Positions 1-13,142 of a stretch of 64,000 bases of DNA are shown here, in pieces. The translations under genes were made by a program, and so were the position numbers. The notes under the pieces were generated by a model. It ran no database searches, had not been told where the DNA came from, and was given only the letters and a program-made list of their open reading frames with translations. Positions within the stretch are counted from its first letter, which is position 1. The number at the start of each line of letters is the position of its first letter. This DNA is from Cristatella mucedo (taxonomy: Eukaryota > Bryozoa > Phylactolaemata > Cristatellidae): NCBI GenBank assembly GCA_009760855.2, contig WPIO01000331.1, positions 1-64,000 of the forward strand. Direction: 5' to 3'.

Positions 1-1740
1 TTTCGCACGAGTTCGCACCAGATCGCGGAATATGTAGAAACTTCAAATCTGCATGTCGGAGCGTGCGCTGACTGGCAGCAGAGTGCTGCACCATGTTTAA
101 AGCATTTCGCACGTAAATAACACGTTTTCGCACGAGTTCGCACCAGATCGCGGAATATGTAGAAACTTCAAATCTGCATGTCGGAGCGTGCGCTGACTGG
201 CAGCAGAGTGCTGCACCATGTTTAAAGCATTTCGCACGTAAATAACACGTTTCGCACGAGTTCGCACCAGATCGCGGAATATGTAGAAACTTCAAATCTG
301 CATGTCGGAGCGTGCGCTGACTGGCAGCAGAGTGCTGCACCATGTTTAAAGCATTTCGCACGTAAATAACACGTTTCGCACGAGTTCGCACCAGATCGCG
401 GAATATGTAGAAACTTCAAATCTGCATGTCGGAGCGTGCGCTGGCGGGCAGCAGAGTGCTGCACCATGATTAGAGCATTTCGCACGTAAATAACACGTTT
501 CGCACGAGTTCGCACCAGATCGCGGAATATGTAGAAACTTCAAATCTGCATGTCGGAGCGTGCGCTGACTGGCAGCAGAGTGCTGCACCATGTTTAAAGC
601 ATTTCGCACGTAAATAACACGTTTCGCACGAGTTCGCACCAGATCGCGGAATGTGTAGAAACTTCAAATCTGCATGTCGGAGCGTGCGCTGACTGGCAGC
701 AGAGTGCTGCACCATGTTTAGAGCATTTCGCACGTAAATAACACGTTTTCGCACGAGTTCGCACCAGATCGCGGAATATGTAGAAACTTCAAATCTGCAT
801 GTCGGAGCGTGCGCTGACTGGCAGCAGAGTGCTGCACCATGTTTAAAGCATTTCGCACGTAAATAACACGTTTCGCACGAGTTCGCACCAGATCGCGGAA
901 TGTGTAGAAACTTCAAATCTGCATGTCGGAGCGTGCGCTGACTGGCAGCAGAGTGCTGCACCATGTTTAAAGCATTTCGCACGTAAATAACACGTTTCGC
1001 ACGAGTTCGCACCAGATCGCGGAATGTGTAGAAACTTCAAATCTGCATGTCGGAGCGTGCGCTGACTGGCAGCAGAGTGCTGCACCATGTTTAAAGCATT
1101 TCGCACGTAAATAACACCTTTCGCACGAGTTCGCACCAGATCGCGGAATATGTAGAAACTTCAAATCTGCATGTCGGAGCGTGCGCTGACTGGCAGCAGA
1201 GTGCTGCACCATGTTTAAAGCATTTCGCACGTAAATAACACGTTTCGCACGAGTTCGCACCAGATCGCGGAATATGTAGAAACTTCAAATCTGCATGTCG
1301 GAGCGTGCGCTGACTGGCAGCAGAGTGCTGCACCATGTTTAAAGCATTTCGCACGTAAATAACACGTTTCGCACGAGTTCGCACCAGATCGCGGAATATG
1401 TAGAAACTTCAAATCTGCATGTCGGAGCGTGCGCTGACTGGCAGCAGAGTGCTGCACCATGTTTAAAGCATTTCGCACGTAAATAACACGTTTCGCACGA
1501 GTTCGCACCAGATCGCGGAATATGTAGAAACTTCAAATCTGCATGTCGGAGCGTGCGCTGACTGGCAGCAGAGTGCTGCACCATGTTTAAAGCATTTCGC
1601 ACGTAAATAACACGTTTCGCACGAGTTCGCACCAGATCGCGGAATGTGTAGAAACTTCAAATCTGCATGTCGGAGCGTGCGCTGACTGGCAGCAGAGTGC
1701 TGCACCATGTTTAAAGCATTTCGCACGTAAATAACACGTT
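1..1740 (+). repeat. Fairly uniform array segment at left edge
   Basis: Fourteen regular units, most differing only by A/G at base 32 or an extra T in the TTT run at the unit start (for example near 125 and 747). One unit near 439-479 carries GGCGGGCAG and GATTAGAGC, marks of the B-type variant described elsewhere. Position 1,118 has C in place of G at unit base 124. No gene or other element is present. Confidence 0.9.
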
Positions 1741-2660
1741 TCGCACGAGTTCGCAGCAGATCGCGGAATATGTAGAAACTTCAAATCTGCATGTCGGAGC
1801 GTGCGCTTGCTGGCAGCAGAGTGCTGCACCTTGTTTAAAGCATTTCGCACGTAAATAACACGTTTTGCACGAGTTCGCAGCAGATCGCGGAATATGTAGA
1901 AACTTCAAATCTGCATGTCGGAGCGTGCGCTGGCTGGCAGCAGAGTGCTGCACCTTGTTTAAAGCATTTCGCACGTAAATAACACGTTTCGCACAAAACT
2001 TCAAATCTGCAGTCGGACCGTGCGCTGACTGGCAGCAGAGTGCTGCACCATGTTTAAAGCATTTCGCGCACGTAAATAAACACGTTTCCGGCACGATTTT
2101 CGCAGCAGATCGCGGAATATGTCGAAACTTCAAATCTGCATGTCGGAGCGTGTGCTTGCTCGCAGCTGAGATCTGCACCATGTTTAAAGCATTTCGCACG
2201 TAAATAATACGTTTCGCACGAGTTCGCAGCAGATCGCGGAATATGTAGAAACTTCAAATCTACATGTCGGAGCGTGCGCTGGCTGGCAGCAGAGTGCTGC
2301 ACCATGTTTAAAGCATTTCGCACGTAAATAACACGTTTCGCACGAGCTGCACCATGTTTAAAGCATTTCGCACGTAAATAACACGTTTCGCACGAGTTCG
2401 CACCAGATCGCGGAATATGTGTAGAAACTTCAAATCTGCATGTCGGAGCGTGCGCTGGCTGGCAGCAGAGTGCTGCACCTTGTTTAAAGCATTTCGCACG
2501 TAAATAACACGTTTCGCACGAGTTCGCAGCAGATCGCGGAATATGTAGAAACTTCAAATCTGCATGTCGGAGCGTGCGCTGGCTGGCAGCAGAGTGCTGC
2601 ACCTTGTTTAAAGCATTTCGCACGTAAATAACACGTTTCGCACGAGTTCGCACCAGATCG
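1741..2660 (+). repeat. Divergent patch with GCAGCAG-type units and indels
   Basis: Several units here read GTTCGCAGCAGATCG instead of GTTCGCACCAGATCG, and GCTTGC or GCTGGC in place of GCTGAC. Some have CCTTGTTTAAAGC. One unit near 1,987 lost roughly 29 bp after base 8, and the unit at 2,336 lost 74 bp. Around 2,060-2,180 there are scattered single-base insertions and substitutions. The shared variants suggest a distinct subfamily rather than random damage. Confidence 0.8.
2336..2385 (+). repeat. Truncated 50-bp unit (74-bp internal deletion)
   Basis: Unit bases 1-11 are joined directly to base 86, giving CACGAG followed by CTGCACC. The missing segment is bases 12-85. The flanking units are full length, so this is a clean internal deletion. 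The breakpoint shows almost no microhomology. Confidence 0.85.
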
Positions 2661-2957
2661 CGGAATATGTAGAAACTTCAAATCTGCATGTCGGAGCGTG
2701 CGCTGACTGGCAGCAGAGTGCTGCACCATGTTTAAAGCATTTCGCACGTAAATAACAGGTTTTTCGCACGAGTTCGCACCAGATCGCGGAATATGTAGAA
2801 ACTTCAAATCTGCATGTCGGAGCGTGCGCTGACTGGCAGCAGAGTGCTGCACCATGTTTAAAGCATTTCGCACGTAAATAACACGTTTCGCACGAGTTCG
2901 CACCAGATCGCGGAATGTGTAGAAACTTCAAATCTCTGCATGTCGGAGCGTGCGCTG

Positions 2958-3023
2958 ACTGGCAGCAGAGTGCTGCACCATGTTTAAAGCACTGGCAGCA
3001 GAGTGCTGCACCATGTTTAAAGC
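2958..3023 (+). repeat. Tandem 33-bp partial-unit duplication
   Basis: The part of the unit from ACTGGCAGCAG to TTTAAAGC (bases 71-103) is present twice in a row, 2,958-2,990 and 2,991-3,023, without any change. This fits replication slippage or a short unequal exchange within one unit. Confidence 0.85.
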
Positions 3024-3917
3024 ATTTCGCACGTAAATAACACGTTTCGCACGAGTTCGCACCAGATCGCGGAATGTGTAGAAACTTCAAATCTGCATGT
3101 CGGAGCGTGTGCTGACTGGCAGCAGAGTGCTGCACCATGTTTAAAGCATTTCGCACGTAAATAACACGTTTCGCACGAGTTCGCACCAGATCGCGGAATA
3201 TGTAGAAACTTCAAATCTGCATGTCGGAGCGTGTGCTGACTGGCAGCAGCAGACAGAGTGCTGCACCATGTTTAAAGCATTTCGCACGTAAATAACACGT
3301 TTCGCACGAGTTCGCACCAGATCGCGGAATGTGTAGAAACTTCAAATCTGCATGTCGGAGCGTGCGCTGACTGGCAGCAGAGTGCTGCACCATGTTTAAA
3401 GCATTTCGCACGTAAATAACACGTTTCGCACGAGTTCGCACCAGATCGCGGAATATGTAGAAACTTCAAATCTGCATGTCGGAGCGTGCGCTGACTGGCA
3501 GCAGAGTGCTGCACCATGTTTAAAGCATTTCGCACGTAAATAACACGTTTCGCACGAGTTCGCACCAGATCGCGGAATATGTAGAAACTTCAAATCTGCA
3601 TGTCGGAGCGTGCGCTGACTGGCAGCAGAGTGCTGCACCATGTTTAAAGCATTTCGCACGTAAATAACACGTTTCGCACGAGTTCGCACCAGATCGCGGA
3701 ATGTGTAGAAACTTCAAATCTGCATGTCGGAGCGTGCGCTGACTGGCAGCAGAGTGCTGCACCATGTTTAAAGCATTTCGCACGTAAATAACACAGTTCG
3801 CACGAGTTCGCACCAGATCGCGGAATATGTAGAAACTTCAAATCTGCATGTCGGAGCGTGCGCTGACTGGCAGCAGAGTGCTGCACCATGTTTAAAGCAT
3901 TTCGCACGTAAATAACA

Positions 3918-3918
3918 N
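3918..3918. other. Ambiguous base (N)
   Basis: I noticed one undetermined base, in the string AATAACANGTTTTT. Another unit at about 2,757 reads AATAACAGGTTTTT with the same extended T run, so G is a plausible reading. The two units may be copies of each other. An N inside a long identical array suggests a collapsed or poorly resolved consensus here. Confidence 0.9.
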
Positions 3919-5660
3919 GTTTTTCGCACGAGTTCGCACCAGATCGCGGAATATGTAGAAACTTCAAATCTGCATGTCGGAGCGTGCGCTGACTGGCAGC
4001 AGAGTGCTGCACCATGTTTAAAGCATTTCGCACGTAAATAACACGTTTCGCACGAGTTCGCACCAGATCGCGGAATATGTAGAAACTTCAAATCTGCATG
4101 TCGGAGCGTGCGCTGACTGGCAGCAGAGTGCTGCACCATGTGTTTAAAGCATTTCGCACGTAAATAACACGTTTCGCACGAGTTCGCACCAGATCGCGGA
4201 ATATGTAGAAACTTCAAATCTGCATGTCGGAGCGTGCGCTGACTGGCAGCAGAGTGCTGCACCATGTTTAAAGCATTTCGCACGTAAATAACACGTTTCG
4301 CACGAGTTCGCACCAGATCGCGGAAATTGTAGAAACTTCAAATCTGCATGTCGGAGCGTGCGCTGACTGGCAGCAGAGTGCTGCACCATGTTTAAAGCAT
4401 TTCGCACGTAAATAACACGTTTCGCACGAGTTCGCACCAGATCGCGGAATATGTAGAAACTTCAAATCTGCATGTCGAGAGCGTGCGCTGACTGGGCAGC
4501 AGAGTGCTGCACCATGTTTAAAGCATTTCGCACGTAAATAACACGTTTCGCACGAGTTCGCACCAGATCGCGGAATATGTAGAAACTTCAAATCTGCATG
4601 TCGGAGCGTGCGCTGACTGGCAGCAGAGTGCTGCACCATGTTTAAAGCATTTCGCACGTAAATAACACGTTTCGCACGAGTTCGCACCAGATCGCGGAAT
4701 GTGTAGAAACTTCAAATCTGCATGTCGGAGCGTGCGCTGACTGGCAGCAGAGTGCTGCACCATGTTTAAAGCATTTCGCACGTAAATAACACGTTTCGCA
4801 CGAGTTCGCACCAGATCGCGGAATATGTAGAAACTTCAAATCTGCATGTCGGAGCGTGCGCTGACTGGCAGCAGAGTGCTGCACCATGTTTAAAGCATTT
4901 CGCACGTAAATAACACCTTTCGCACGAGTTCGCACCAGATCGCGGAATATGTAGAAACTTCAAATCTGCATTTCGGAGCGTGCGGTGACTGGGCAAGAGT
5001 GCTGCACCATGTTTAAAGCATTTCGCACGTAAATAACACGTTTCGCACGAGTTCGCACCAGATCGCGGAATATGTAGAAACTTCAAATCTGCATGTCGGA
5101 GCGTGCGCTGACTGGCAGCAGAGTGCTGCACCATGTTTTAAAGCATTTCGCACGTAAATAACACGTTTCGCACGAGTTCGCACCAGATCGCGGAATATGT
5201 ATAGAAACTTCAAATCTGCATGTCGGAGCGTGCGCTGACTGGCAGCAGAGTGCTGCACCATGTTTAAAGCATTTCGCACGTAAATAACACGTTTCGCACG
5301 AGTTCGCACCAGATCGCGGAATATGTAGAAACTTCAAATCTGCATGTCGGAGCGTGCGCTGACTGGCAGCAGAGTGCTGCACCATGTTTAAAGCATTTCG
5401 CACGTAAATAAACGTTTTAAACGTTTCGCACCAGATCGCGGAATATGTAGAAACTTCAAATCTGCATGTCGGAGCGTGCGCTGACTGGCAGCAGAGTGCT
5501 GCACCATGTTTAAAGCATTTCGCAGGTAAATAACACGTTTCGCACGAGTTCGCACCAGATCGCGGAATATGTAGAAACTTCAAATCTGCATGTCGGAGCG
5601 TGCGCTGACTGGCAGCAGAGTGCTGCACCATGTTTAAAGCATTTCGCACGTAAATAACAC

Positions 5661-5830
5661 GTTTTGCACGAGTTCGCACCAGATCGCGGAATGTGTAGAA
5701 ACTTTAAATCTGCATGTCGGAGCGTGCGCTGACTGGCAGCAGAGTTCTGCACCATGTTTAAAGCATTTCGCACGTAAAACTCACGTTTCGCACGAGTTCG
5801 CAGCAGATCGCGGAATATGTAGAAACTTCA
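5661..5830 (+). repeat. Partial variant module, C-D order
   Basis: GTTTTGCACGAG (5,661) and GAGTTCTGC (about 5,742) mark a C-like unit. It is followed by GCAGCAGATCG (5,801), the mark of D. The D unit lacks the TATAAA change. The order matches the complete modules at 53,432 and 62,887. Confidence 0.6.
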
Positions 5831-8800
5831 AATCTGCATGTCGGAGCGTGCGCTGACTGGCAGCAGAGTGCTGCACCATGTTTAAAGCATTTCGCACGTA
5901 AATAACACGTTTCGCACGAGTTCGCACCAGATCGCGGAATGTGTAGAAACTTCAAATCTGCATGTCGGAGCGTGCGCTGACTGGCAGCAGAGTGCTGCAC
6001 CATGTTTAAAGCATTTCGCACGTAAATAACACGTTTCGCACGAGTTCGCACCAGATCGCGGAATATGTAGAAACTTCAAATCTGCATTTCGTCGGAGCGT
6101 GCGCTGACTGGCAGCAGAGTGCTGCACCATGTTTAAAGCATTTCGCACGTAAATAACACGTTTCGCACGAGTTCGCACCAGATCGCGGAATATGTAGAAA
6201 CTTCAAATCTGCATGTCGGAGCGTGCGCTGACTGGCAGCAGAGTGCTGCACCATGTTTAAAGCATTTCGCACGTAAATAACACGTTTCGCACGAGTTCGC
6301 ACCAGATCGCGGAATGTGTAGAAACTTCAAATCTGCATGTCGGAGCGTGCGCTGACTGGCAGCAGAGTGCTGCACCATGTTTAAAGCATTTCGCACGTAA
6401 ATAACACGTTTCGCACGAGTTTCGCACGAGTTCGCACCAGATCGCGGAATATGTAGAAACTTCAAATCTGCATGTCGGAGCGTGCGCTGACTGGCAGCAG
6501 AGTGCTGCACCATGTTTAAAGCATTTCGCACGTAAATAACACGTTTCGCACGAGTTCGCACCAGATCGCGGAATATGTAGAAACTTCAAATCTGCATGTC
6601 GGAGCGTGCGCTGACTGGCAGCAGAGTGCTGCACCATGTTTAAAGCATTTCGCACGTAAATAACACGGTTCGCACGAGTTCGCACCAGATCGCGGAATGT
6701 GTAGAAACTTCAAATCTGCATGTCGGAGCGTGCGCTGACTGGCAGCAGAGTGCTGCACCATGTTTAAAGCATTTCGCACGTAAATAACACGTTTTTCGCA
6801 CGAGTTCGCACCAGATCGCGGAATATGTAGAAACTTCAAATCTGCATGTCGGAGCGTGCGCTGACTGGCAGCAGAGTGCTGCACCATGTTTAAAGCATTT
6901 CGCACGTAAATAACACGTTTCGCACGAGTTCGCACCAGATCGCGGAATGTGTAGAAACTTCAAATCTGCATGTCGGAGCGTGTGCTGACTGGCAGCAGAG
7001 TGCTGCACCATGTTTAAAGCATTTCGCACGTAAATAACACGTTTCGCACGAGTTCGCACCAGATCGCGGAATATGTAGAAACTTCAAATCTGCATGTCGG
7101 AGCGTGCGCTTTGGCAGCAGAGTGCTGCACCATGTTTAAAGCATTTCGCACGTAAATAACACGTTTCGCACGAGTTCGCAACAGATCGCGCGGAATATGT
7201 AGAAACTTCAAATCTGCATGTCGGAGCGTGCGCTGGCTGGCAGCAGAGTGCTGCACATGTTTAAAGCATTTCGCACGTAAACAACACGTTTCGCACGAGT
7301 TCGCACCAGATCGCGGAATATGTAGAAACTTCAAATCTGCATGTCGGAGCGTGCGCTGACTGGCAGCAGAGAGTGCTGCACCATGTTTAAAGCATTTCGC
7401 ACGTAAATAACACGTTTCGCACGAGTTCGCACCAGATCGCGGAATATGTAGAAACTTCAAATCTGCATGTCGGAGCGTGCGCTGACTGGCAGCAGAGTGC
7501 TGCACCATGTTTAAAGCATTTCGCACGTAAATAACACGTTTCGCACGAGTTCGCACCAGATCGCGGAATATGTAGAAACTTCAAATCTGCATGTCGGAGC
7601 GTGCGCTGACTGGCAGCAGAGTGCTGCACCATGTTTAAAGCATTTCGCACGTAAATTACACGTTTCGCACGAGTTCGCACCAGATCGCGGAAAGTGTAGA
7701 AACTTCAAATCTGCATGTCGGAGCGTGTGCTGACTGGCAGCAGAGTGCTGCACCATGTTTAAAGCATTTCGCACGTAAATAACACAGTTCGCACGAGTTC
7801 GCACCAGATCGCGGAATATGTAGAAACTTCAAATCTGCATGTCGGAGCGTGCGCTGACTGGCAGCAGAGTTCGGCACCATGTTTTAAAGCATTTCGCACG
7901 TAAATAACACGTTTCGCACGAGTTCGCACCAGATCGCGGAATATGTAGAAACTTCAAATCTGCATGTCGGAGCGTGCGGTGACTGGCAGCAGAGTGCTGC
8001 ACCATGTTTAAAGCATTTCGCACGTAAATAACACGTTTCGCACGAGTTCGCACCAGATCGCGGAATATGTAGAAACTTCAAATCTGCATGTCGGAGCGTG
8101 CGCTGACTGGCAGCAGAGTGCTGCACCATGTTTAAAGCATTTCGCACGTAAATAACACGTTTCGCACGAGTTCGCACCAGATCGCGGAATGTGTAGAAAC
8201 TTCAAATCTGCATGTCGGAGCGTGTGCTGACTGGCAGCAGAGTGCTGCACCATGTTTAAAGCATTTCGCACGTAAATAACGCGTTTCGCACGAGTTCGCA
8301 CCAGATCGCGGAATATGTAGAAACTTCAAATCTGCATGTCGGAGCGTGCGCTGACTGGCAGCAGAGTGCTGCACCATGTTTAAAGCATTTCGCACGTAAA
8401 TAACACGTTTCGCACGAGTTCGCACCAGATCGCGGAATGTGTAGAAACTTCAAATCTTCATGTCGGAGCGTGCGCTGACTGGCAGCAGAGTGCTGCACCA
8501 TGTTTTTAAAGCATTTCGCACGTAAATAAACACGTTTCGCACGAGTTCGCACCAGATCGCGGAATATGTAGAAACTTCAAATCTGCATGTCGGAGCGTTG
8601 CTGACTGGCAGCAGAGTGCTGCACCATGTTTAAAGCATTTCGCACGTAAATAACACGTTTCGCACGAGTTCGCACCAGATCGCGGAATATGTAGAAACTT
8701 CAAATCTGCATGTCGGAGCGCGTGCGCTGACTGGCAGCAGAGTGCTGCACCATGTTTAAAGCATTTCGCACGTAAATAACACGTTTCGCACGAGTTCGCA

Positions 8801-9498
8801 CCAGATCGCAGAATGTGTAGAAACTTCAAATCTGCATGTCGGAGCGTGTGCTGACTGGCAGCAGAGTGCTGCACCATGTTTAAAGCATTTCGCACGTAAA
8901 TAACACGTTTCGCACGAGTTCGCACCAGATCGCGGAATGTGTAGAAAACCAAAATCTGCATGTCAGAGCGTGCGCTGACTGGCAGCAGAGTGCTGCACTA
9001 TGTTTAAAGCATTTCGCACGTAAATAACACGTTTCGCACGAGTTCGCACCAGATCGCGGAATATGTAGAAACTTCAAATCTGCATGTCGGAGCGTGCGCT
9101 GACTGGCAGCAGAGTGCTGCACCATGTTTAAAGCATTTCGCACGTAAATAACACGTTTCGCACGAGTTCGCACCAGATCGCGGAATATGTAGAAACTTCA
9201 AATCTGCATGTCGGAGCGTGCGCTGACTGGCAGCAGAGTGCTGCACCATGTTTAAAGCATTTCGCACGTAAATAACACGTTTCGCACGAGTTCGCACCAG
9301 ATCGCGGAATATGTAAAAAACTTCAAATCTGCATGTCGGAGCGTGTGCTGACTGGCAGCAGAGTGCTGCACCATGTTTAAAGCATTTCGCACGTAAATAA
9401 CACGTTTCGCACGAGTTCGCACCAGATCGCGGAATATGTAGAAACTTCAAATCTGCATGTCGGAGCGTGTGCTGACTGGCAGCAGAGTGCTGCACCAT

Positions 9499-9600
9499 GA
9501 TTAGAGCATTTCGCACGTGAATAACACGTTTTAAACGAGTTCGCACCTGATCGTGGAATGTGTAATAACTTCAAATCTGCATGTCGGAGCGTGTGGGCTG
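9499..9600 (+). repeat. Partial variant module, B-C order
   Basis: GATTAGAGC (9,499) is followed within about 30 bp by GTTTTAAACGAG, as in the complete modules. The unit also carries local changes, such as CCTGATCGTGG and GTAATAACTTC, that I did not see elsewhere. Confidence 0.65.
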
Positions 9601-12600
9601 ACTGGCAGCAGAGTGCTGCACCATGTTTAAAGCATTTCGCACGTAAATAACACGTTTCGCACGAGTTCGCACCAGATCGCGGAATATGTAGAAACTTCAA
9701 ATCTGCATGTCGGAGCGTGCGCTGACTGGCAGCAGAGTGCTGCACCATGTTTAAAGCATTTCGCACGTAAATAACACGTTTCGCACGAGTTCGCACCAGA
9801 TCGCGGAATATGTAGAAACTTCAAATCTGCATGTCGGAGCGTGTGCTGACTGGCAGCAGAGTGCTGCACCATGTTTTAAAGCATTTCGCACGTAAATAAC
9901 ACGTTTCGCACGAGTTCGCACCAGATCGCAGAATGTGTAGAAACTTCAAATCTGCATGTCGGAGCGTGTGCTGACTGGCAGCAGAGTGCTGCACCATGTT
10001 TAAAGCATTTCGCACGTAAATAACACGTTTCGCACGAGTTCGCACCAGATCGGGGAATGTGTAGAGACTTTCAAATCTGCATGTCGGAGCGTGCGCTGAC
10101 TGGCAGCAGAGTGCTGCAGCATGTTTTAAAGCATTTCGCACGTAAATAACACGTTTCGCACGAGTTCGCACCAGATCGCGGAATATGTAGAAACTTCAAA
10201 TCTGCATGTCGGAGCGTGCGCTGACTGGCAGCAGAGTGCTGCACCATGTTTAAAGCATTTCGCACGTAAATAACACAGTTCGCACGAGTTCGCACCAGAT
10301 CGCGGAATATGTAGAAACTTCAAATCTGCATTTCGGAGCGTGCGGTGACTGGCAGCAGCAGAGTGCTGCACCATGTTTAAAGCATTTCGCACGTAAATAA
10401 AACACGTTTCGCACGAGTTCGCACCAGATCGCGGAATATGTAGAAACTTCAAATCTGCATGTCGGAGCGTGCGCTGACTGGCAGCAGAGTGCTGCACCAT
10501 GTTTAAAGCATTTCGCACGTAAATAACACGTTTCGCACGAGTTCGCACCAGATCGCGGAATATGTAGAAACTTCAAATCTGCATGTCGGAGTGTGCGCTG
10601 ACTGGCAGCAGAGTGCTGCACCATGTTTAAAGCATTTCGCACGTAAATAACACGTTTCGCACGAGTTCGCACCAGATCGCGGAATATGTAGAAACTTCAA
10701 ATCTGCATGTCGGAGCGTGCGCTGACTGGCAGCAGAGTGCTGCACCATATTTAAGCATTTCGCACGTAAATAACACGTTTTCGCACGAGTTCGCACCAGA
10801 TCGCGGAATATGTGTAGAAACTTCAAATCTGCATGTCGGAGCGTGCGCTGACTGGCAGCAGAGTGCTGCACCATGTTTAAAGCATTTCGCACGTAAATAA
10901 CACGTTTCGCACGAGTTCGCACCAGATCGCGGAATATGTAGAAACTTCAAATCTGCATGTCGGAGCGTGCGCTGACTGGCAGCAGAGTGCTGCACCATGT
11001 TTAAAGCATTTCGCACGTAAATAACACGTTTTACACGAGTTCGCACCAGATCGCGGAATATGTAGAAACTTCAAATCTGCATGTCGGAGCGTGCGCTGAC
11101 TGGCAGCAGAGTGCTGCACCATGTTTAAAGCATTTCGCACGTAAATAACACGTTTCGCACGAGTTCGCACCAGATCGCGGAATATGTAGAAACTTCAAAT
11201 CTGCATGTCGGAGCGTGCGCTGACTGGCAGCAGAGTGCTGCACCATGTTTTAAAGCATTTCGCACGTAAATAACACGTGTTTCGCACGAGTTCGCACCAG
11301 ATCGCGGAATATGTAGAAACTTCAAATCTGCATGTCGGAGCGTGCGCTGACTGGCAGCAGAGTGCTGCACCATTTTTAAAGCATTTCGCACGTAAATAAC
11401 GCGTTTCGCACGAGTTCGCACCAGATCGCGGAATGTGTAGAAATTTCAAATCTGCATGTCGGAGCGTGCGCTGACTGGCAGCAGAGTGCTGCACCATGTT
11501 TCAAGCATTTCGCACGTAAATAACACGTTTCGCACGAGTTCGCACCAGATCGCGGAATATGTAGAAACTTCAAATCTGCATGTCGGAGCGTGCGCTGACT
11601 GGCAGCAGAGTGCTGCACCATGTTTAAAGCATTTCGCACGTAAATAACACGTTTCGCACGAGTTCGCACCAGATCGCGGAATATGTAGAAACTTCAAATC
11701 TGCATGTCGGAGCGTGCGCTGACTGGCAGCAGAGTGCTGCACCATGTTTAAAGCATTTCGCACGTAAATAACACGTTTCGCACGAGTTCGCACCAGATCG
11801 CGGAATGTGTAGAAACTTCAAATCTGCATGTCGGAGCGTGCGCTGACTGGCAGCAGAGTGCTGCACCATGTTTAAAGCATTTCGCACGTAAATAACACCT
11901 TTCGCACGAGTTCGCACCAGATCGCGGAATATGTAGAAACTTCAAATCTGCATGTCGGCGTGTGCGCTGACTGGCAGCAGAGTGCTGCACCATGTTTAAA
12001 GCATTTCGCACGTAAATAACACCTTTCGCACGAGTTCGCACCAGATCGCGGAATATGTAGAAACTTCAAATCTGCATGTCGGAGCGTGCGCTGACTGGCA
12101 GCAGAGTGCTGCACCATGTTTAAAGCATTTCGCACGTAAATAACACGTTTCGCACGAGTTCGCACCAGATCGCGGAATGTGTAGAAACTTCAAATCTGCA
12201 TGTCGGAGCGTGCGCTGACTGGCAGCAGAGTGCTGCACCATGTTTTAAAGCATTTCGCACGTAAATAACACGTTTCGCACGAGTTCGCACCAGATCGCGG
12301 AATATGTAGAAACTTCAAATCTGCATGTCGGAGCGTGCGCTGACTGGCAGCAGAGTGCTGCACCATGTTTAAAGCATTTCGCACGTAAATAACACGTTTC
12401 GCACGAGTTCGCACCAGATCGCGGAATATGTAGAAACTTCAAATCTGCATGTCGGAGCGTGCGCTGACTGGCAGCAGAGTGCTGCACCATGTTTAAAGCA
12501 TTTCGCACGTAAATAACACGTTTCGCACGAGTTCGCACCAGATCGCGGAATATGTAGAAACTTCAAATCTGCATGTCGGAGCGTGCGCTGACTGGCAGCA

Positions 12601-13018
12601 GAGTGCTGCACCATGTTTAAAGCATTTCGCACGTAAATAACACGTTTCGCACGAGTTCGCACCAGATCGCGGAATATGTAGAAACTTCAAATCTGCATGT
12701 CGGAGCGTGCGCTGACTGGCAGCAGAGTGCTGCACCATGTTTAAAGCATTTCGCACGTAAATAACACGTTTTCGCACGAGTTCGCACCAGATCGCGGAAT
12801 GTGTAAAACTTCAAATCTGCATGTCGGAGCGTGCGCTGACTGGCAGCAGAGTGCTGCACCATGTTTAAAGCATTTCGCACGTAAATAACACGTTTCGCAC
12901 GAGTTCGCACCAGATCGCGGAATATGTAGAAACTTCAAATCTGCATGTCGGAGCGTGCTGCTGACTGGCAGCAGAGTGCTGCACCATGTTTTAAAGCATT
13001 TCGCACGTAAATAACACG

Positions 13019-13142
13019 TTTCGCACGAGTTCGCACCAGATCGCGGAATATGTAGAAACTTCAAATCTGCATGTCGGAGCGTGCGCTGACTGGCAGCAGA
13101 GTGCTGCACCATGTTTAAAGCATTTCGCACGTAAATAACACG
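13019..13142 (+). repeat. Reference 124-bp satellite unit
   Basis: This unit is flanked by apparently identical neighbours and is used here for numbering. Composition is A34 C30 G31 T29 (49% GC) with 11 CpG dinucleotides against about 7.5 expected. It carries predicted sites for DraI (TTTAAA, bases 96-101), MboI (GATC, 21-24), BstUI (CGCG, 24-27) and HhaI (GCGC, 65-68), each once per unit. Base 32 is A here and G in many other units. At 124 bp the unit is shorter than the 147 bp wrapped in a canonical nucleosome core, so one unit per nucleosome is not expected. Confidence 0.95.
13093..13107. repeat. Short inverted repeat, potential hairpin (one per unit)
   Basis: GCAGCA and TGCTGC are perfect reverse complements separated by GAG. 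A second dyad, GTGC-T-GCAC, overlaps the right arm (unit bases 83-91). The arms are kept in most clean units; B-type variants read GTGCAGCAC in place of GTGCTGCAC. The stem is only 6 bp, so a stable structure in duplex DNA is not assured. It could matter in single-stranded DNA or in a satellite transcript. Confidence 0.7.

Larger units (their letters stand above)
2661..12990 (+). repeat. Moderately variable array segment
   Basis: Regular units with recurrent private variants: ACACAGTTCGC near 3,792, 7,784 and 10,273; ACACGGTTCGC near 6,664; C at unit base 124 at 4,917, 11,899 and 12,023; and the linked pair TTTCGGAGCG plus GCGGTGAC near 4,970 and 10,330. Small slippage events occur, such as a repeated TTTCGCACGAG at 6,409-6,430. 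Variants recurring kilobases apart indicate exchange of material along the array. No gene is present. Confidence 0.85.

Noticed and set aside
96-101. TTTAAA as a TATA-type promoter in each unit
   Set aside because: It is a short AT palindrome with no accompanying initiator or other promoter element, and no transcript evidence is available.
13030-13047. CENP-B box at GTTCGCACCAGATCGCGG
   Set aside because: The core NTTCGNNNNANNCGGGN needs CGGG at a fixed distance. TTCG and the central A fit, but the last block is TCGC at that position (CGCGG one base later). It is at best a distant resemblance.
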